Positions 28,081-38,700 of a DNA stretch of 64,000 nt are shown piece by piece. The position numbers and the translations under genes were made by a program. The DNA is from Rhodocyclales bacterium (GTDB taxonomy: Bacteria > Pseudomonadota > Gammaproteobacteria > Burkholderiales > Rhodocyclaceae). Position 1 is the first letter of the stretch. Every line of letters starts with the position of its first letter. The notes beneath the pieces are model-generated. The model ran no database searches. It saw only the letters and a program-made list of their open reading frames with translations, and was not told where the DNA came from. Location: NCBI GenBank assembly GCA_028292505.1, contig JAQGMF010000033.1:52634-116633 (forward strand). Reading direction: 5' to 3'.

Positions 28081-28098
28081 CCTGTAAACGTTTACAGG
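28081..28098. promoter_or_regulatory. Lux-box-like perfect palindrome
   Basis: CCTGTAAACGTTTACAGG is its own exact reverse complement over 18 bases. It fits the form of LuxR-family operators (CCTGT and ACAGG half-sites separated by 8 bases, with the next outer base A on the left). It sits between the two arms of the biosynthetic locus, whose minus arm ends next to a luxR-type gene. Binding is predicted and untested. Confidence 0.85.
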
Positions 28099-28101
28099 GG
28101 T

Positions 28102-28117
28102 CAGTGTATTGACACTG
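28102..28117. promoter_or_regulatory. Inverted repeat overlapping the PKS -35 hexamer
   Basis: CAGTGT-ATTG-ACACTG, 6-bp arms and a 4-base centre, three bases beyond the lux-box-like palindrome. Its right arm includes most of the TTGACA hexamer, so a protein bound here would block or reshape the promoter. Confidence 0.55.
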
Positions 28118-28137
28118 CTTGAGCACAAAGGGAGTAT
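28109..28137 (+). promoter_or_regulatory. Candidate sigma-70 promoter for the PKS arm
   Basis: A consensus -35 TTGACA (28109-28114) is followed at 17 bases by a poor -10, GAGTAT (28132-28137, 3 of 6). A strong -35 with a weak -10 behind a lux-box-like site suits an activator-dependent promoter. Transcription would start near 28144, about 165 bases before the PKS start and about 54 bases after the palindrome centre, farther than the usual -42. Confidence 0.5.
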
Positions 28138-28309
28138 CTCCGGCAGTGCAGCAAAACGCCGAAGCTTCTTTGAGAGCGTCCAGTGCCGCAACGCTGTCGA
28201 ACGATTTTTAGATGATCGTTTTCAAGTATGCGATGGGCATTGTTTCTGCCGTTACAGGGCGCCGTTGTTCAAGTCGGCGCGCGCCGTTGCCAACAAAGAG
28301 AGACCGATC

Positions 28310-31300
28310 ATGTCAGCGAATGTCATACGTGAAAGCGCAGTCAACAAGTTTTCGCTACTGAGCGACTGCCTGGACTACTGGGCCGAAGTGCAACCCGAGC
28401 AAACCGCACTGATCTTCCTCGAAAATGGCGAAGACGAATCCGCTCGCCTGAACTATCGGCAGTTGCGCGAAGCGGCGTTGCGCATCGCCACGGCGTTACG
28501 CGAGCGCGAGTTGTCTGGCGAGAGCGTGTTGCTGGTGTTCCACTCCTCGCTGGAATACGTCACGAGTTTTCTCGCTTGCCTGTATGCCAACGTGCGTGCG
28601 GTGCCGGTCTACCCGCCGCGCCAGAACTGGCATGCTGAGCGTTTGATGTCGATTGTTCAGGACTCTGGCGCCAAGGCGGTGCTCACCACACGTGCACAAT
28701 GCGGCGACGTGGCCGCGCGTTTGTTCGGGGGTGCCGACACGGGCGACGTGGCCACGCTGGCCGTTGAAGACCTCGGCGAATCGGCCTTGCCAACGACGCA
28801 TTTCGGCAAGGTCGATCCGGAAACGGTGGCCTATCTGCAATACACCTCCGGTTCGACCGGGTCGCCCAAGGGCGTGATGGTGCGCCATCGCAATCTTGTG
28901 GCGAATTGCGAGTTGTTCGCGGCAGCGCTGGGCGTTCCAGGACAACGGCATTTCGTCTCGTGGTTGCCGATTTATCATGACATGGGCCTCGTGGCCGGTA
29001 TCGTGCTGCCGCTCACCTTGGGAGGTACCGCGGTTTTCATGCCGCCACCGGTGTTCGTGCAGAAGCCGGAGCGCTGGCTGCGCGCGGTGGACCGCTACCG
29101 TGCCGTGTTTACCCCGGCACCGAATTTCGCCTATGAACTCTGCGCCAATCGCATTAGCGATGATGTGGCGGCGACGCTCGACCTGTCCTCTTTGCACGCC
29201 GCCTTGAACGGTGCCGAACCGATTGCGGGTTCCACGCTCGACAAGTTCTGCGCGCGTTTCGCGGCGAGCGGCTTCGCGCGCAAAACCTTCGCCGGCGGAT
29301 TCGGCATGGCCGAAGCAACGCTCTACGTAACGTGTGGCGGCGTCACCGCCGAGACATGTGAATTGCATATCGACAAGATGGCACTGGAGCGCGACCGCGT
29401 CGAGCTGGCCGACGATTCGGCGCAGGCTGCGCGCTTTGTCTCCAGTGGCCGCATCATGCCAGGCTCCGCTGTGCGCATCGTCGATCCGTCGAGCGGCAAA
29501 GTCGTACCCGATCTGCGTGTCGGCGAAATCTGGGTGGCCGGCGACAGCATCTGCGCCGGTTACTGGAAGCGCGACAGCGAGAGCGAAGAGACTTTTGGTG
29601 GCGTACTCGATGACCGACCCGATGTGCGCTACCTGCGCACCGGCGATCTCGGTTTCGTTCACGCCAATGAACTCTATGTGACGGGTCGCCTGAAGGATCT
29701 CATCATCATTCGCGGCGCCAATCATTACCCGCAGGACATCGAGCGCAGCGCCGAATGCGCACATGCCGCGCTCCGCCAAGGTGGTTGGGGCGCTGCTTTC
29801 GTCATCGATACGCTCGAAGTGTCGCCGCGTGTGGTCGTGGTGCAGGAGGTCGAGCGCGCCGAGCGCAAGCGCATCGATCCGCAGGAGGTGGGCCGACTCA
29901 TTGCCGACGCGGTGACGCGCGAACACGGCATCGAAGTGGACATGGTCGTGCTGGTGCCGCCGGCAAGTGTGCCGAAAACATCCAGTGGCAAGATTCAGCG
30001 CCGCGCCTGCCGCCAGTTGCTGCTGGATGCCGCGTTCGACGAAATTGGCCGGTGGACCCGGCCCATTCAAGCAAGTAATGACAAAGGCATCATTGCGGCA
30101 GCCTGTGACATTGCCACGATGACTGCCTTGCTCAAGACCAGTGTGGCGCGCCTGACTGGCCGACGCCCCGAAGAGATTCCGGCCGAGGCGCCCTTCGTTG
30201 ACCTGGCGCTCGATTCGATGCGGCTGGTCGAATTCATTGCCGATCTTTCCAGCAGTCTGCAACGCAATCTGCCCGCTTCGCTGGCCTTTGAATATCCCAG
30301 TGTCGCGGCACTCGCAGCCTATCTCGCCGTCGGTGGGCAACAGTCCGTACAGCAGGCTGACCATGCCGAGCCGATTGCTATCGTCGGCATGGGCTGTCGT
30401 TTCCCGCAGGCCGACGGGCTGGAGGCTTTCTGGGATTTGCTCATGTCGGGCGAATCCGCCATCCGCGAGATACCGACGGCGCGCGCGGAACTGACAGGCT
30501 TTGTGGCAGGACCGGATTCTCCTTACCGTTTCGGCGGTTTCATCGATGATGTGGACCGTTTCGACGCGGCCTTTTTCAACATCTCGCCGCGCGAGGCGCA
30601 GCGCGTTGACCCGCAGCAGCGCCTGCTGCTTGAAACGGCCTGGCATGCCTTGGAACACGCTGGCGTGCCGGCCGACAGCCTGGCAGGCAGCATGACGGGT
30701 GTATTTATCGGCATCTGCGCCAACGACTATTTCCGGCTGCAGGGGCAAAGCGGCGCAGGCTTCGACCCTTACGCGGGGACCGGCAGCGCCTTGAGCGTGG
30801 CGGCAAACCGATTGTCATATACGCTGGGCTTGCAAGGGCCGAGCATGGCGATCGACACGGCCTGCTCGTCGTCGCTCGTTGCGATTCATCAGGCATGTCG
30901 CAGCCTGTCCTGTGGGGAGAGCACGTTAGCCATCGCTGGCGGCGTCAACTTGATTCTCTGCAACGACTATGGCGACATATTCGCCCAGGCCGGCATGCTT
31001 GCGCCGGACGGGCAATGCAAGACCTTCGACGCGGCTGCCAACGGCTACGTGCGCGGCGAGGGTTGCGGTGTCGTCGTGCTCAAGCGCCTCGCCGACGCGC
31101 AGCGCGATGGCGACCGCGTGCTGGCCGTCATACGCGGCTCTGCTGTCAATCAGGACGGTTTTAGCAATGGGCTGACCGCACCGAACGGCTTGGCGCAGCA
31201 ACGCGTCATTCGCAGCGCGTTGGCACGCGCCGGTGTCGATGCGCAGCGCATTGGCTACGTCGAGACGCACGGTACAGGCACCTCGCTAGGTGACCCCATC

Positions 31301-34300
31301 GAAGTGCGCGCGCTGCGCGATGTATTCGACGCCGATGGTGGCCAACCCTGCTGGCTGGGCGCGCTCAAGACACAGATCGGCCATCTCGAGGCTGCCGCAG
31401 GTGTAGCGGGTCTGATCAAGTCGGTGCTGTCGATAAAGAACAATGTCATACCCGCGAATCGAAATTTCGGCACGCTCAATCCGCAGATCGATCTACAGGA
31501 CAGCCGCCTGGCCGTGACGAGCGCTGCGGTGCCATGGCAAGCCGCACAGCTGCCACGTTGCGTCGGTATCAGCTCGTTCGGCTTTGGCGGAACAAATAGT
31601 CACATTGTTATCGAGGAGTATGTCGCGCCGCTGTCGCAAGCGCGTGGCGCGGCCGATGGCGGCCCACCGCTGTTCATGTTCAGCGCACGCGACCAGCAAG
31701 CCCTGCGCACGCTGGCCGCCGATTATGCACAACGCATCGACGGGCTCGACGCCGTTGCTGTGCGGCACGTGGCAGCTACGGTCAACACCGGGCGCGCGTC
31801 CTTGTCGGATCGTGCGGCTATCGTGGCCGAATCTGCTTCCGCACTCTCGTGCGGTTTGCGTGCCATCGCAGCAGGCGAGGCGCAAGCCAATGGCTGCCGC
31901 ATCAAACAGGCTGTAGCATCGAACAAGCCGCGTACCGCCTTTCTTTACACGGGGCAGGGCGCACAGTATGTCGGCATGGGACGTGGTCTGTATGAGACCG
32001 CGCCAGTGTTCCGCGCCAGCCTTGATCGCTGCGCTGCCCATCTCGGCGCAGCCCTGGGCGACAAGCTCACACACATCCTCTTCGCAGAAGACTCCACCGC
32101 CCTGACCGATACGCGCAATGCCCAGCCTGCCTTGGTGGCGTTGCAGATAGCGCTGACCGATTTGTGGGCGCACTGGGGCGTGAAGCCGCAGTGGGTCTGC
32201 GGGCATAGTGTCGGCGAATATGCGGCTGCCTATGCCGCAGGCATCATGGACGCGGAGACCGCCCTGGACCTGGTAGTGGCCCGCGCGTCGGCCATGAGCG
32301 AAGCGCCGGGGCAGGGCGCGATGGCCTCGGTGGCCTGCGATGAAAATATGGCGCAGACCTTGCTCGGGGCCGTCCTCGACACGGTGGAGATCGCCGGCTA
32401 CAACAGTCCTGGGCAGATCGTCCTGTCGGGCGAAGTCCAGGCGCTCGATGCGGTGCTCGCCAAACTCGAATTCTTCGGCATCGCCGTGACGCGCCTGGCG
32501 GTCAGCCATGCCTTCCATTCGCGCATGATGGAGCCGGTGCTCGATCGTTTTGCCGCGAAGATCGCTTCCGCACGGCTGAGCCCAGCGACGATTCCCGTTG
32601 TCAGCACGGGAGGCGGCACGATGGGCGATTTGGCAAGCGCCGATTACTGGGTCCAGCAGATTCGCCGACCGGTATGCTTTACGCATGCGATCGAAGCGCT
32701 GCTGCAGTACGGTGCCGATACCTTCGTCGAGATCGGACCCAAGCCCGTGCTGTCGAAGCTGGGCCAACGCAGCCACGCCGATGCACGCTGGATTCCCAGC
32801 ATGGAAGCAGGCGACGCCGCGGCATTGACGACAAGCCTTGCCCTGGGGGCATGGTTTGTGGCCGGTGGCGTGCCGCGTTTGCCACGCAAGCAAACCTCGA
32901 TGGCCCTGCCAAGCCTGCCGCGTTACCCCTTTGCACAGACCCGCTACTGGTTTGAGCAATCGCCGACGGCTTCCAGAAGAATACATAATGCATATTCAGT
33001 CCAAGGCCACAGCGCTTTGATCGGCGCGCGCGTCGAGCTCGCACTGCCCGATATCGCCGTGTTTTCTACTACCTTGCCGGGCACGGCGCATCGCTATCTG
33101 CTTGACCACTGCGTGGCCGCCGCGCCCGTGATGCCAGCTGCCGCTCATATCGCGCTGGCTGTCGGCGCCCTGAAAGCACAGTCCGCCGGTGCGGCGTCCT
33201 GTGTCCTCAAGGACATTTCCTTCCTGCGCCCTTTGCCGCTGCAAACACCGACACGTCTGCAGACAGTGATGCGTAGCGCGCTTGCCGATGCGGCATCGGG
33301 TAAGTCTGCTTCTATATGGCATATAGATATCGTCAGCGAAGACGCGAGCGGACAGTGGCAGACCTGCGCTCAAGCGCAGGGCGTGGTTGCAGAGGTGTTC
33401 GATGTCAGCACCGATCTGACCACGCTGCCCAGCGAGATGGCGTCAAACGCTATGGCGTCAAGTCAGACGCTGGATGTGGCTGGTTTCTACGCCGACTGGG
33501 CCGCGCTAGGCCTGCAATACGGCCCGCAGTTCCGTGGTATTCAGGCCTTGCACGTCGAGGGCGAGTTCGTGCGGGCAGATTTGCAATTGCCCGTTAGCGA
33601 TATGACAAATGAGAATAGCGCTACGACAGAATTGGACGTGCTGCATCCCGCGCTGATCGACGCTGCAATGCAAAGCCTCGGTGCGCTCTTGCTCGACGAG
33701 GCGCGCGTGCAACACAAGCTGCCGCTGCCGGTCAGCGTTGAGCAAGTGTGGGTCGGCAGTGCCACACGCGTCGGCGCGCCGTTGCGTGTCACGGCACGTG
33801 TCCGCGAACGTCAGGCAGGCCGTGTGCTGGCCGATTTGTCGATTGTCGCGGCGAGTGGGCATGCGGTGCTTGAAATGCGTGGATTGACGTTGGCATGGAT
33901 CGACGCGCCCGGTTTTGCGCAAGCCGATACGCTGGTCTTGGCCGCCTATCCGTTGATTTGGGAGCAGGTGGCCGTGCCACAAACCGTTGCGTCCGCGACG
34001 TGGGGACTGTTTTGTGATGACGGCGCGTTACATCGGCGCCTGGTCGCCCAGGGCGAACACTCGCTGACGCTGACATTGCAAGATTGCGCAGGTTTGCAGG
34101 GTCTGACCGAACATGAGATCGGCAGTCATTTGCGGCGCGCCTGCATGGACGGTGCCAGCGGTGCATTGATCGTTTTGCCTGCGGTGTTGGAAGCCGGGCA
34201 GACACCGGCAAGCTGTGTCGACTTGCAGCGCCTGCTGTGCGCCGCCGTCGCGGCGCAACTACCGACCGATTTTGCCCTGGTTCTCGTCACGCAGTCTGCC

Positions 34301-35740
34301 GCACTCGGTGCGGCGGGACGAGATCAGCCCAATGTGGCGCATGCGGCTATGGCAGCGATGTGGCGCAGTGCGGCACTGGAATACGTGCAGTTCGACATGC
34401 GGCAAATCGATTTGCCGACTGCGCCACGCGATGAGCACCTCGTGTCGCTGCTTGTCTCTACAGCATCAGCGGAAAGCGAGCTGGCCGTCACCGATGCGCA
34501 AATCTACGCGCCGCGTCTGTCTGCCGCGCAGCCGATCGCCGCTGCCGACCCTGCCGAGATCAATGCAAATGGCATCTACCTTATTACGGGCGGAACCGGT
34601 GCCCTGGGTTTGCAGCTTGCCGAGCAACTGGTAGCGCAGGGAGCTAGGCATTTGTGCCTGGTCTCACGGCGTGGTGCTCAGGATGCGCAGCAACGGGCGC
34701 GTCTGGACGGTTTGCGTGCCAGCGGCGCAAATGTAAACGTCATCCAGGCGGATCTGGCCACACGCCAGGGCGCCGAAGCACTGTTCGCGCAGATCAGCGC
34801 GGCAGGCTTGCCCCTGGTTGGTATCTTCCATGCAGCGGGCGTGACGCAGGATGCGGCGCTGGCAGGCATGACACCCGAGCAGTGGGAAACCGTCTTTGCT
34901 GCCAAGGCACGCGCCGCATTGTGGCTCGACGAATTGTCGCGCGATATGCCGTTGCAATGTTTCGTGATGTTCTCGTCGGTGGCTGCGAGTCTCGGTTCGG
35001 CCGGGCAAACCAACTACGCGGCGGCCAACGGTGTACTCGATGCACTGGCCTGGCAACGTCGCAGCGCGGGCCTGCCGGCAGTCAGCATTGCCTGGGGTGC
35101 GTGGGGTGGCGAGGGTATGGCGGCTTCGGTCACGCTGCGCGAGCGTCTGGCTCGCCAGGGCGTGGGTCTGATCGATCCGTCCGCTGGGGCGCAGGCCTGT
35201 ATCGCGCTGCGCAATGCGCAGACCCCTGGCGTGCTGGTTGGCGTATTCGACTGGCCGCGCGTGGTGATGGCAATGTCATCGGCGGTGCGGCCCGAGAAAT
35301 TACCCAGTCGTCTGCGCGGCTTTGCGACCTCGGTACCGCGCAATCCAAGCTTGGTCACAGCAGAACGCCCCACGGGCGAGGCGCTGCTGGCCCTCGACAA
35401 GTCAGACGCCTACCCGGCTATCCAGGAAGCGCTGGGCGACGTGCTGGCGGCAGTGCTGAAACTTGTATCGCGCTCCGATTGGGGCGATGCGACCAAGTTC
35501 GCAAATACGCGTTTGTCATCACTTGGAATGGACTCACTGATGGCGATGGAAGTACGCAACCAGATACGCGGCTGGATCGGCGTCGACTTGCCCGCGCACT
35601 TGCTGATCGGGGCGACGGAGGTGGCCGAGGTGGTGGAACTCATTTACCAGAAACTGTTACTGCGTAGCGTGAGCCAGTCTCCTGCGCGTGAAGGCGATGC
35701 CGAAGGTAGTGACGAGGACATGGAGATACTGGTGCTATGA
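28310..35740 (+). CDS. Hybrid loading PKS: FAAL-ACP-KS-AT-DH-KR-ACP
   Basis: A 2476-residue synthase from ATG 28310 (AGAGAG ribosome site). Domains: fatty-acyl-AMP ligase (about 20-580; YTSGSTGSPKG near 180), ACP1 (Ser636 in LDSMRL), KS (about 687-1110; Cys852 in DTACSSS, then ETHGTGT and IGHLEAA), AT (about 1210-1500; Ser1300 in GHSVGE, later HAFHS, a malonyl-type signature), DH-like domain (His1600, Asp1784 in HPALIDAAMQ), KR (TGGTGALG near 2090; Tyr in QTNYAAANG), ACP2 (Ser2409 in GMDSL). The tail SDEDMEILVL is acidic. It should load a free fatty acid, extend it with malonate and pass it to the NRPSs. Confidence 0.93.
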   Translation: MSANVIRESAVNKFSLLSDCLDYWAEVQPEQTALIFLENGEDESARLNYRQLREAALRIATALRERELSGESVLLVFHSSLEYVTSFLACLYANVRAVPVYPPRQNWHAERLMSIVQDSGAKAVLTTRAQCGDVAARLFGGADTGDVATLAVEDLGESALPTTHFGKVDPETVAYLQYTSGSTGSPKGVMVRHRNLVANCELFAAALGVPGQRHFVSWLPIYHDMGLVAGIVLPLTLGGTAVFMPPPVFVQKPERWLRAVDRYRAVFTPAPNFAYELCANRISDDVAATLDLSSLHAALNGAEPIAGSTLDKFCARFAASGFARKTFAGGFGMAEATLYVTCGGVTAETCELHIDKMALERDRVELADDSAQAARFVSSGRIMPGSAVRIVDPSSGKVVPDLRVGEIWVAGDSICAGYWKRDSESEETFGGVLDDRPDVRYLRTGDLGFVHANELYVTGRLKDLIIIRGANHYPQDIERSAECAHAALRQGGWGAAFVIDTLEVSPRVVVVQEVERAERKRIDPQEVGRLIADAVTREHGIEVDMVVLVPPASVPKTSSGKIQRRACRQLLLDAAFDEIGRWTRPIQASNDKGIIAAACDIATMTALLKTSVARLTGRRPEEIPAEAPFVDLALDSMRLVEFIADLSSSLQRNLPASLAFEYPSVAALAAYLAVGGQQSVQQADHAEPIAIVGMGCRFPQADGLEAFWDLLMSGESAIREIPTARAELTGFVAGPDSPYRFGGFIDDVDRFDAAFFNISPREAQRVDPQQRLLLETAWHALEHAGVPADSLAGSMTGVFIGICANDYFRLQGQSGAGFDPYAGTGSALSVAANRLSYTLGLQGPSMAIDTACSSSLVAIHQACRSLSCGESTLAIAGGVNLILCNDYGDIFAQAGMLAPDGQCKTFDAAANGYVRGEGCGVVVLKRLADAQRDGDRVLAVIRGSAVNQDGFSNGLTAPNGLAQQRVIRSALARAGVDAQRIGYVETHGTGTSLGDPIEVRALRDVFDADGGQPCWLGALKTQIGHLEAAAGVAGLIKSVLSIKNNVIPANRNFGTLNPQIDLQDSRLAVTSAAVPWQAAQLPRCVGISSFGFGGTNSHIVIEEYVAPLSQARGAADGGPPLFMFSARDQQALRTLAADYAQRIDGLDAVAVRHVAATVNTGRASLSDRAAIVAESASALSCGLRAIAAGEAQANGCRIKQAVASNKPRTAFLYTGQGAQYVGMGRGLYETAPVFRASLDRCAAHLGAALGDKLTHILFAEDSTALTDTRNAQPALVALQIALTDLWAHWGVKPQWVCGHSVGEYAAAYAAGIMDAETALDLVVARASAMSEAPGQGAMASVACDENMAQTLLGAVLDTVEIAGYNSPGQIVLSGEVQALDAVLAKLEFFGIAVTRLAVSHAFHSRMMEPVLDRFAAKIASARLSPATIPVVSTGGGTMGDLASADYWVQQIRRPVCFTHAIEALLQYGADTFVEIGPKPVLSKLGQRSHADARWIPSMEAGDAAALTTSLALGAWFVAGGVPRLPRKQTSMALPSLPRYPFAQTRYWFEQSPTASRRIHNAYSVQGHSALIGARVELALPDIAVFSTTLPGTAHRYLLDHCVAAAPVMPAAAHIALAVGALKAQSAGAASCVLKDISFLRPLPLQTPTRLQTVMRSALADAASGKSASIWHIDIVSEDASGQWQTCAQAQGVVAEVFDVSTDLTTLPSEMASNAMASSQTLDVAGFYADWAALGLQYGPQFRGIQALHVEGEFVRADLQLPVSDMTNENSATTELDVLHPALIDAAMQSLGALLLDEARVQHKLPLPVSVEQVWVGSATRVGAPLRVTARVRERQAGRVLADLSIVAASGHAVLEMRGLTLAWIDAPGFAQADTLVLAAYPLIWEQVAVPQTVASATWGLFCDDGALHRRLVAQGEHSLTLTLQDCAGLQGLTEHEIGSHLRRACMDGASGALIVLPAVLEAGQTPASCVDLQRLLCAAVAAQLPTDFALVLVTQSAALGAAGRDQPNVAHAAMAAMWRSAALEYVQFDMRQIDLPTAPRDEHLVSLLVSTASAESELAVTDAQIYAPRLSAAQPIAAADPAEINANGIYLITGGTGALGLQLAEQLVAQGARHLCLVSRRGAQDAQQRARLDGLRASGANVNVIQADLATRQGAEALFAQISAAGLPLVGIFHAAGVTQDAALAGMTPEQWETVFAAKARAALWLDELSRDMPLQCFVMFSSVAASLGSAGQTNYAAANGVLDALAWQRRSAGLPAVSIAWGAWGGEGMAASVTLRERLARQGVGLIDPSAGAQACIALRNAQTPGVLVGVFDWPRVVMAMSSAVRPEKLPSRLRGFATSVPRNPSLVTAERPTGEALLALDKSDAYPAIQEALGDVLAAVLKLVSRSDWGDATKFANTRLSSLGMDSLMAMEVRNQIRGWIGVDLPAHLLIGATEVAEVVELIYQKLLLRSVSQSPAREGDAEGSDEDMEILVL

Positions 35741-38700
35741 ACGCTCCTGCAATGAGCCTTGCGGAATTGTTGTCCGTGCTGCGCGCGGCGGGGATCAGCC
35801 TGTCGCTGGAGCAGGGCGGCCTGCGCATCCAGGCGCCGCGTGGCGCGGTGACGGTCGAAATACGCGAACGCCTGCAGGCACACAAGCCTGCCATCGTCGC
35901 CTGGTTGCAGGAGAGTGCCACGGACGACGGCGCGGCTTTGCCGCAATGTCAGCCCGATGCGGAAAATCTCTTGCAGCCATTTCCACTGTCCGATCTGCAG
36001 CTGGGTTTTTACATGGCGGACGATCCGTACATGGAGTTTCATGTCAGGCCGCATTACTACGTCGAAAAGGATCTTGAGGCCTTGGATGTGGTGCGCTACG
36101 AGGCGGCCTGGAATCGTGCTTTGCAGCGACATGCCAAAGAGATAGTCGTGGTCAATGCCGACGGCGCGTTGCAAACTTTGCAAGACCCCGCGCCGCTGCG
36201 CGTAACCGTGCAGGATTTGCGTGGGCTCGATACGGCCAGCGTGCAGGCCTCGCTGCTGACTACGCGTCAGGCGATGATGCGCAGTGAATTGCCGCTGGAT
36301 TGCTGGCCCTGGGTCGATTTGCGTGTCTCGCTATGGTTGGAAGATGACGCAGCGCGTGCGCGCGTGCACTACAACCACAATAATTTTTTCTCCGACGGCT
36401 ATGGCACGACACGCTTGCTGCAGGAGATCGACGCCAACTACCTGGACCCGCAGCGTGCATTGCCACCGCTGAGCCTGTCGTTCCGCGACGCGGCCCTGGC
36501 GCTCGACGCACTGGCGGCTTCGGACGTCGGCCAGCGGGCGCGCGCCTACTGGGAAGACCGTCTGCCGGATATGCCGCTCGCACCGGCCCTGCCGCGACGC
36601 GCCGGCATGGAGACGCGCGTGCGCAGTCAGCTCAACCGCCGCGAGGGTTTTGTCTCACCTGAGCTGTGGCGTGCGTTCAAGGCCAATGCGCAAGCGGCTG
36701 GCCTGACGCCGTCCAACGCAGTGTTTTCAACTTATGTCGAAGTCATGGCAGCGTGGAGCAACAGCCGACACTTCATCGTGTCCAACATGATGACGCGACG
36801 CCTCAATCTGCACCCGGAAATCCGCGACATCATCGGCAACTTCGCTTCGCTTTATCCGCTTGAAATCGATCTGCGCGAGCGGCACAGTTTCCGCGACAGC
36901 GCAGTGCGCATCCAGGAGCAGGTGATTCGCGACGCGCGGCATCTGCAATGGGGCGGCATGCGTGTCATGCAGGCACTCAATCGCCTGAGCGACAGCTTCG
37001 GTCGCGCGGCTGTGCCCTTCGTGGTCGGCAGTGGTTTGTTCATGGAAGGCTTCGAGCGTTCCAGCTTCAGCTGTCTCGAAACCTCGCAGGTCTTGCTCGA
37101 CCACCAGTTCTGGGAGCTGGCCGACGGGCAGCTCTATTTCGTGTGGGACTTGCTCGAAGCGTTCTTCCCCGACGGCATGATTGACGCGATGTGGGCGGCC
37201 TATCTCGGCCTGCTGACGCAGCTCGCCAACGACCCTTCGGCCTGGGAGGCTGCCAGCTTCGATCTCCTGCCTGCCGCGCAAGCAGGACAGCGCCAGGCCT
37301 TGACGCCGACGACTGACACCGTGGCTGACTTGCGCCTGGGCGAGCTGGTTGCCGAATCATGCAAACAGCATGCGGCGGACACGGCCGTACGACGTGGCAA
37401 AGACAACCTCGACTACGCCACGTTGCAGGCATGCAGCAGCACGTTGGCGCAAGCGCTGCTGCGCGATGGCCTGGCCGTGGGCGACCGCGTTGCCATTCTC
37501 ATCGAGCGCGGCCCGGCGCTCATCACGGCGGTACATGGCGTGCTGGCCGCGGGTGGCGCTTACGTGCCGATCGACACGGCCTTACCACAGGACCGCCGCG
37601 ATTACATCATCAATGACGCGGGCATCAAACGCGTGATTGTCGAGCGCAAGTTCGCCGATGCCGTGTTGCCAGCAGGTACCGCCGTTTATTGCGTGGAGGA
37701 GGTCTGCGCCGACGCGTGCGATGTTGCTGGACGCACGCCGATCGCACCATCACGGCCGTCGCCCAACGACCTGGCCTACCTGATTTATACCTCGGGTTCC
37801 ACGGGCCGCCCCAAGGGCGTCATGATCGATCATCTGGGGGCGATCAATACAGTACTCGACATCAACGAGCGTTATGCCATCGGCAACAACGACCGTTTGT
37901 TCGGTATCTCCTCGTTCGGTTTCGATCTGTCGGTCTACGACATTTTTGGCGCGGCGGCGGCGGGCGCCTGTGTGGTGTACCCCGAGCCCGATCAGGCGCT
38001 GGACCCGGCGCACTGGCTCGACACGCTACTCGATCGGCATGTGACGGTATGGAATTCGGCACCGCCCCTGGCCTTGTTGTTCGTCGAAGCGGCTGAATTG
38101 CGCGCCTGCACCTTGCCCGATCTGCGCCTGGTGATGCTCAGTGGCGACTGGATCCCCGTCGATCTGCCCGAACGCCTGCGCGCCGTGGCGCCGAACGTGA
38201 AAGTGGTCAGCCTCGGCGGTGCGACAGAGGCTTCGATCTGGTCGATTTATTATGACATTCGCAATATCGACGCGGCTTGGTCGAGCATCCCTTACGGTTA
38301 CCCGCTCAAGAACCAGAGCTGGTTTATCCTCGACCAGAATGGCCGTCCGGTGCCCGACTGGGTGGCGGGCGATTTATACATTGGCGGCATCGGGCTGGCG
38401 CAAGGTTACTGGAACGATGCGGACAAGACCGCCGCCGCCTTCATCGATCATCCCTTCACGGGCGAACGCATCTACCGTACCGGCGACATCGGCCGTTACC
38501 TGCCGAGCGGACTGATCGAGTTCCTTGGGCGCCGCGATCTGCAAGTCAAGATACAAGGGCACCGCATCGAGCTTGGCGAAATCGAAAGCGTGCTGTGCGC
38601 GCAAGAGAATATCAGCGCCGCAGCAGTGGTTGTGCAGCGGTCCGCGCAGGGTCCGAAGTCCGCCGCAAAGCTGGTTGCGCACATCGTGCCGCAGGCCGGG

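Larger units (their letters stand above)
27906..28309. other. Divergent control region of the biosynthetic locus
   Basis: A 404-bp gap between the outward-reading LolA-like and PKS genes. It contains an exact 18-bp palindrome (28081-28098), a second inverted repeat over a TTGACA hexamer (28102-28117), and leaders of about 165 bases on each side. The minus side has TAGTAT at about 28052-28057 (4 of 6 to TATAAT), about 23 bases from the palindrome. No coding sequence is evident: the ORF extensions into it have no family resemblance. Confidence 0.75.

Noticed and set aside
28496..30748. A 750-residue open frame on the minus strand inside the PKS
   Set aside because: It is a shadow of the FAAL and KS region; long antisense frames are common in GC-rich genes and this one has no recognisable domain.
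31493..32986. A 497-residue open frame on the minus strand inside the PKS
   Set aside because: It is antisense to the AT and KS domains, has no family features, and runs across well-conserved catalytic motifs in the real frame.
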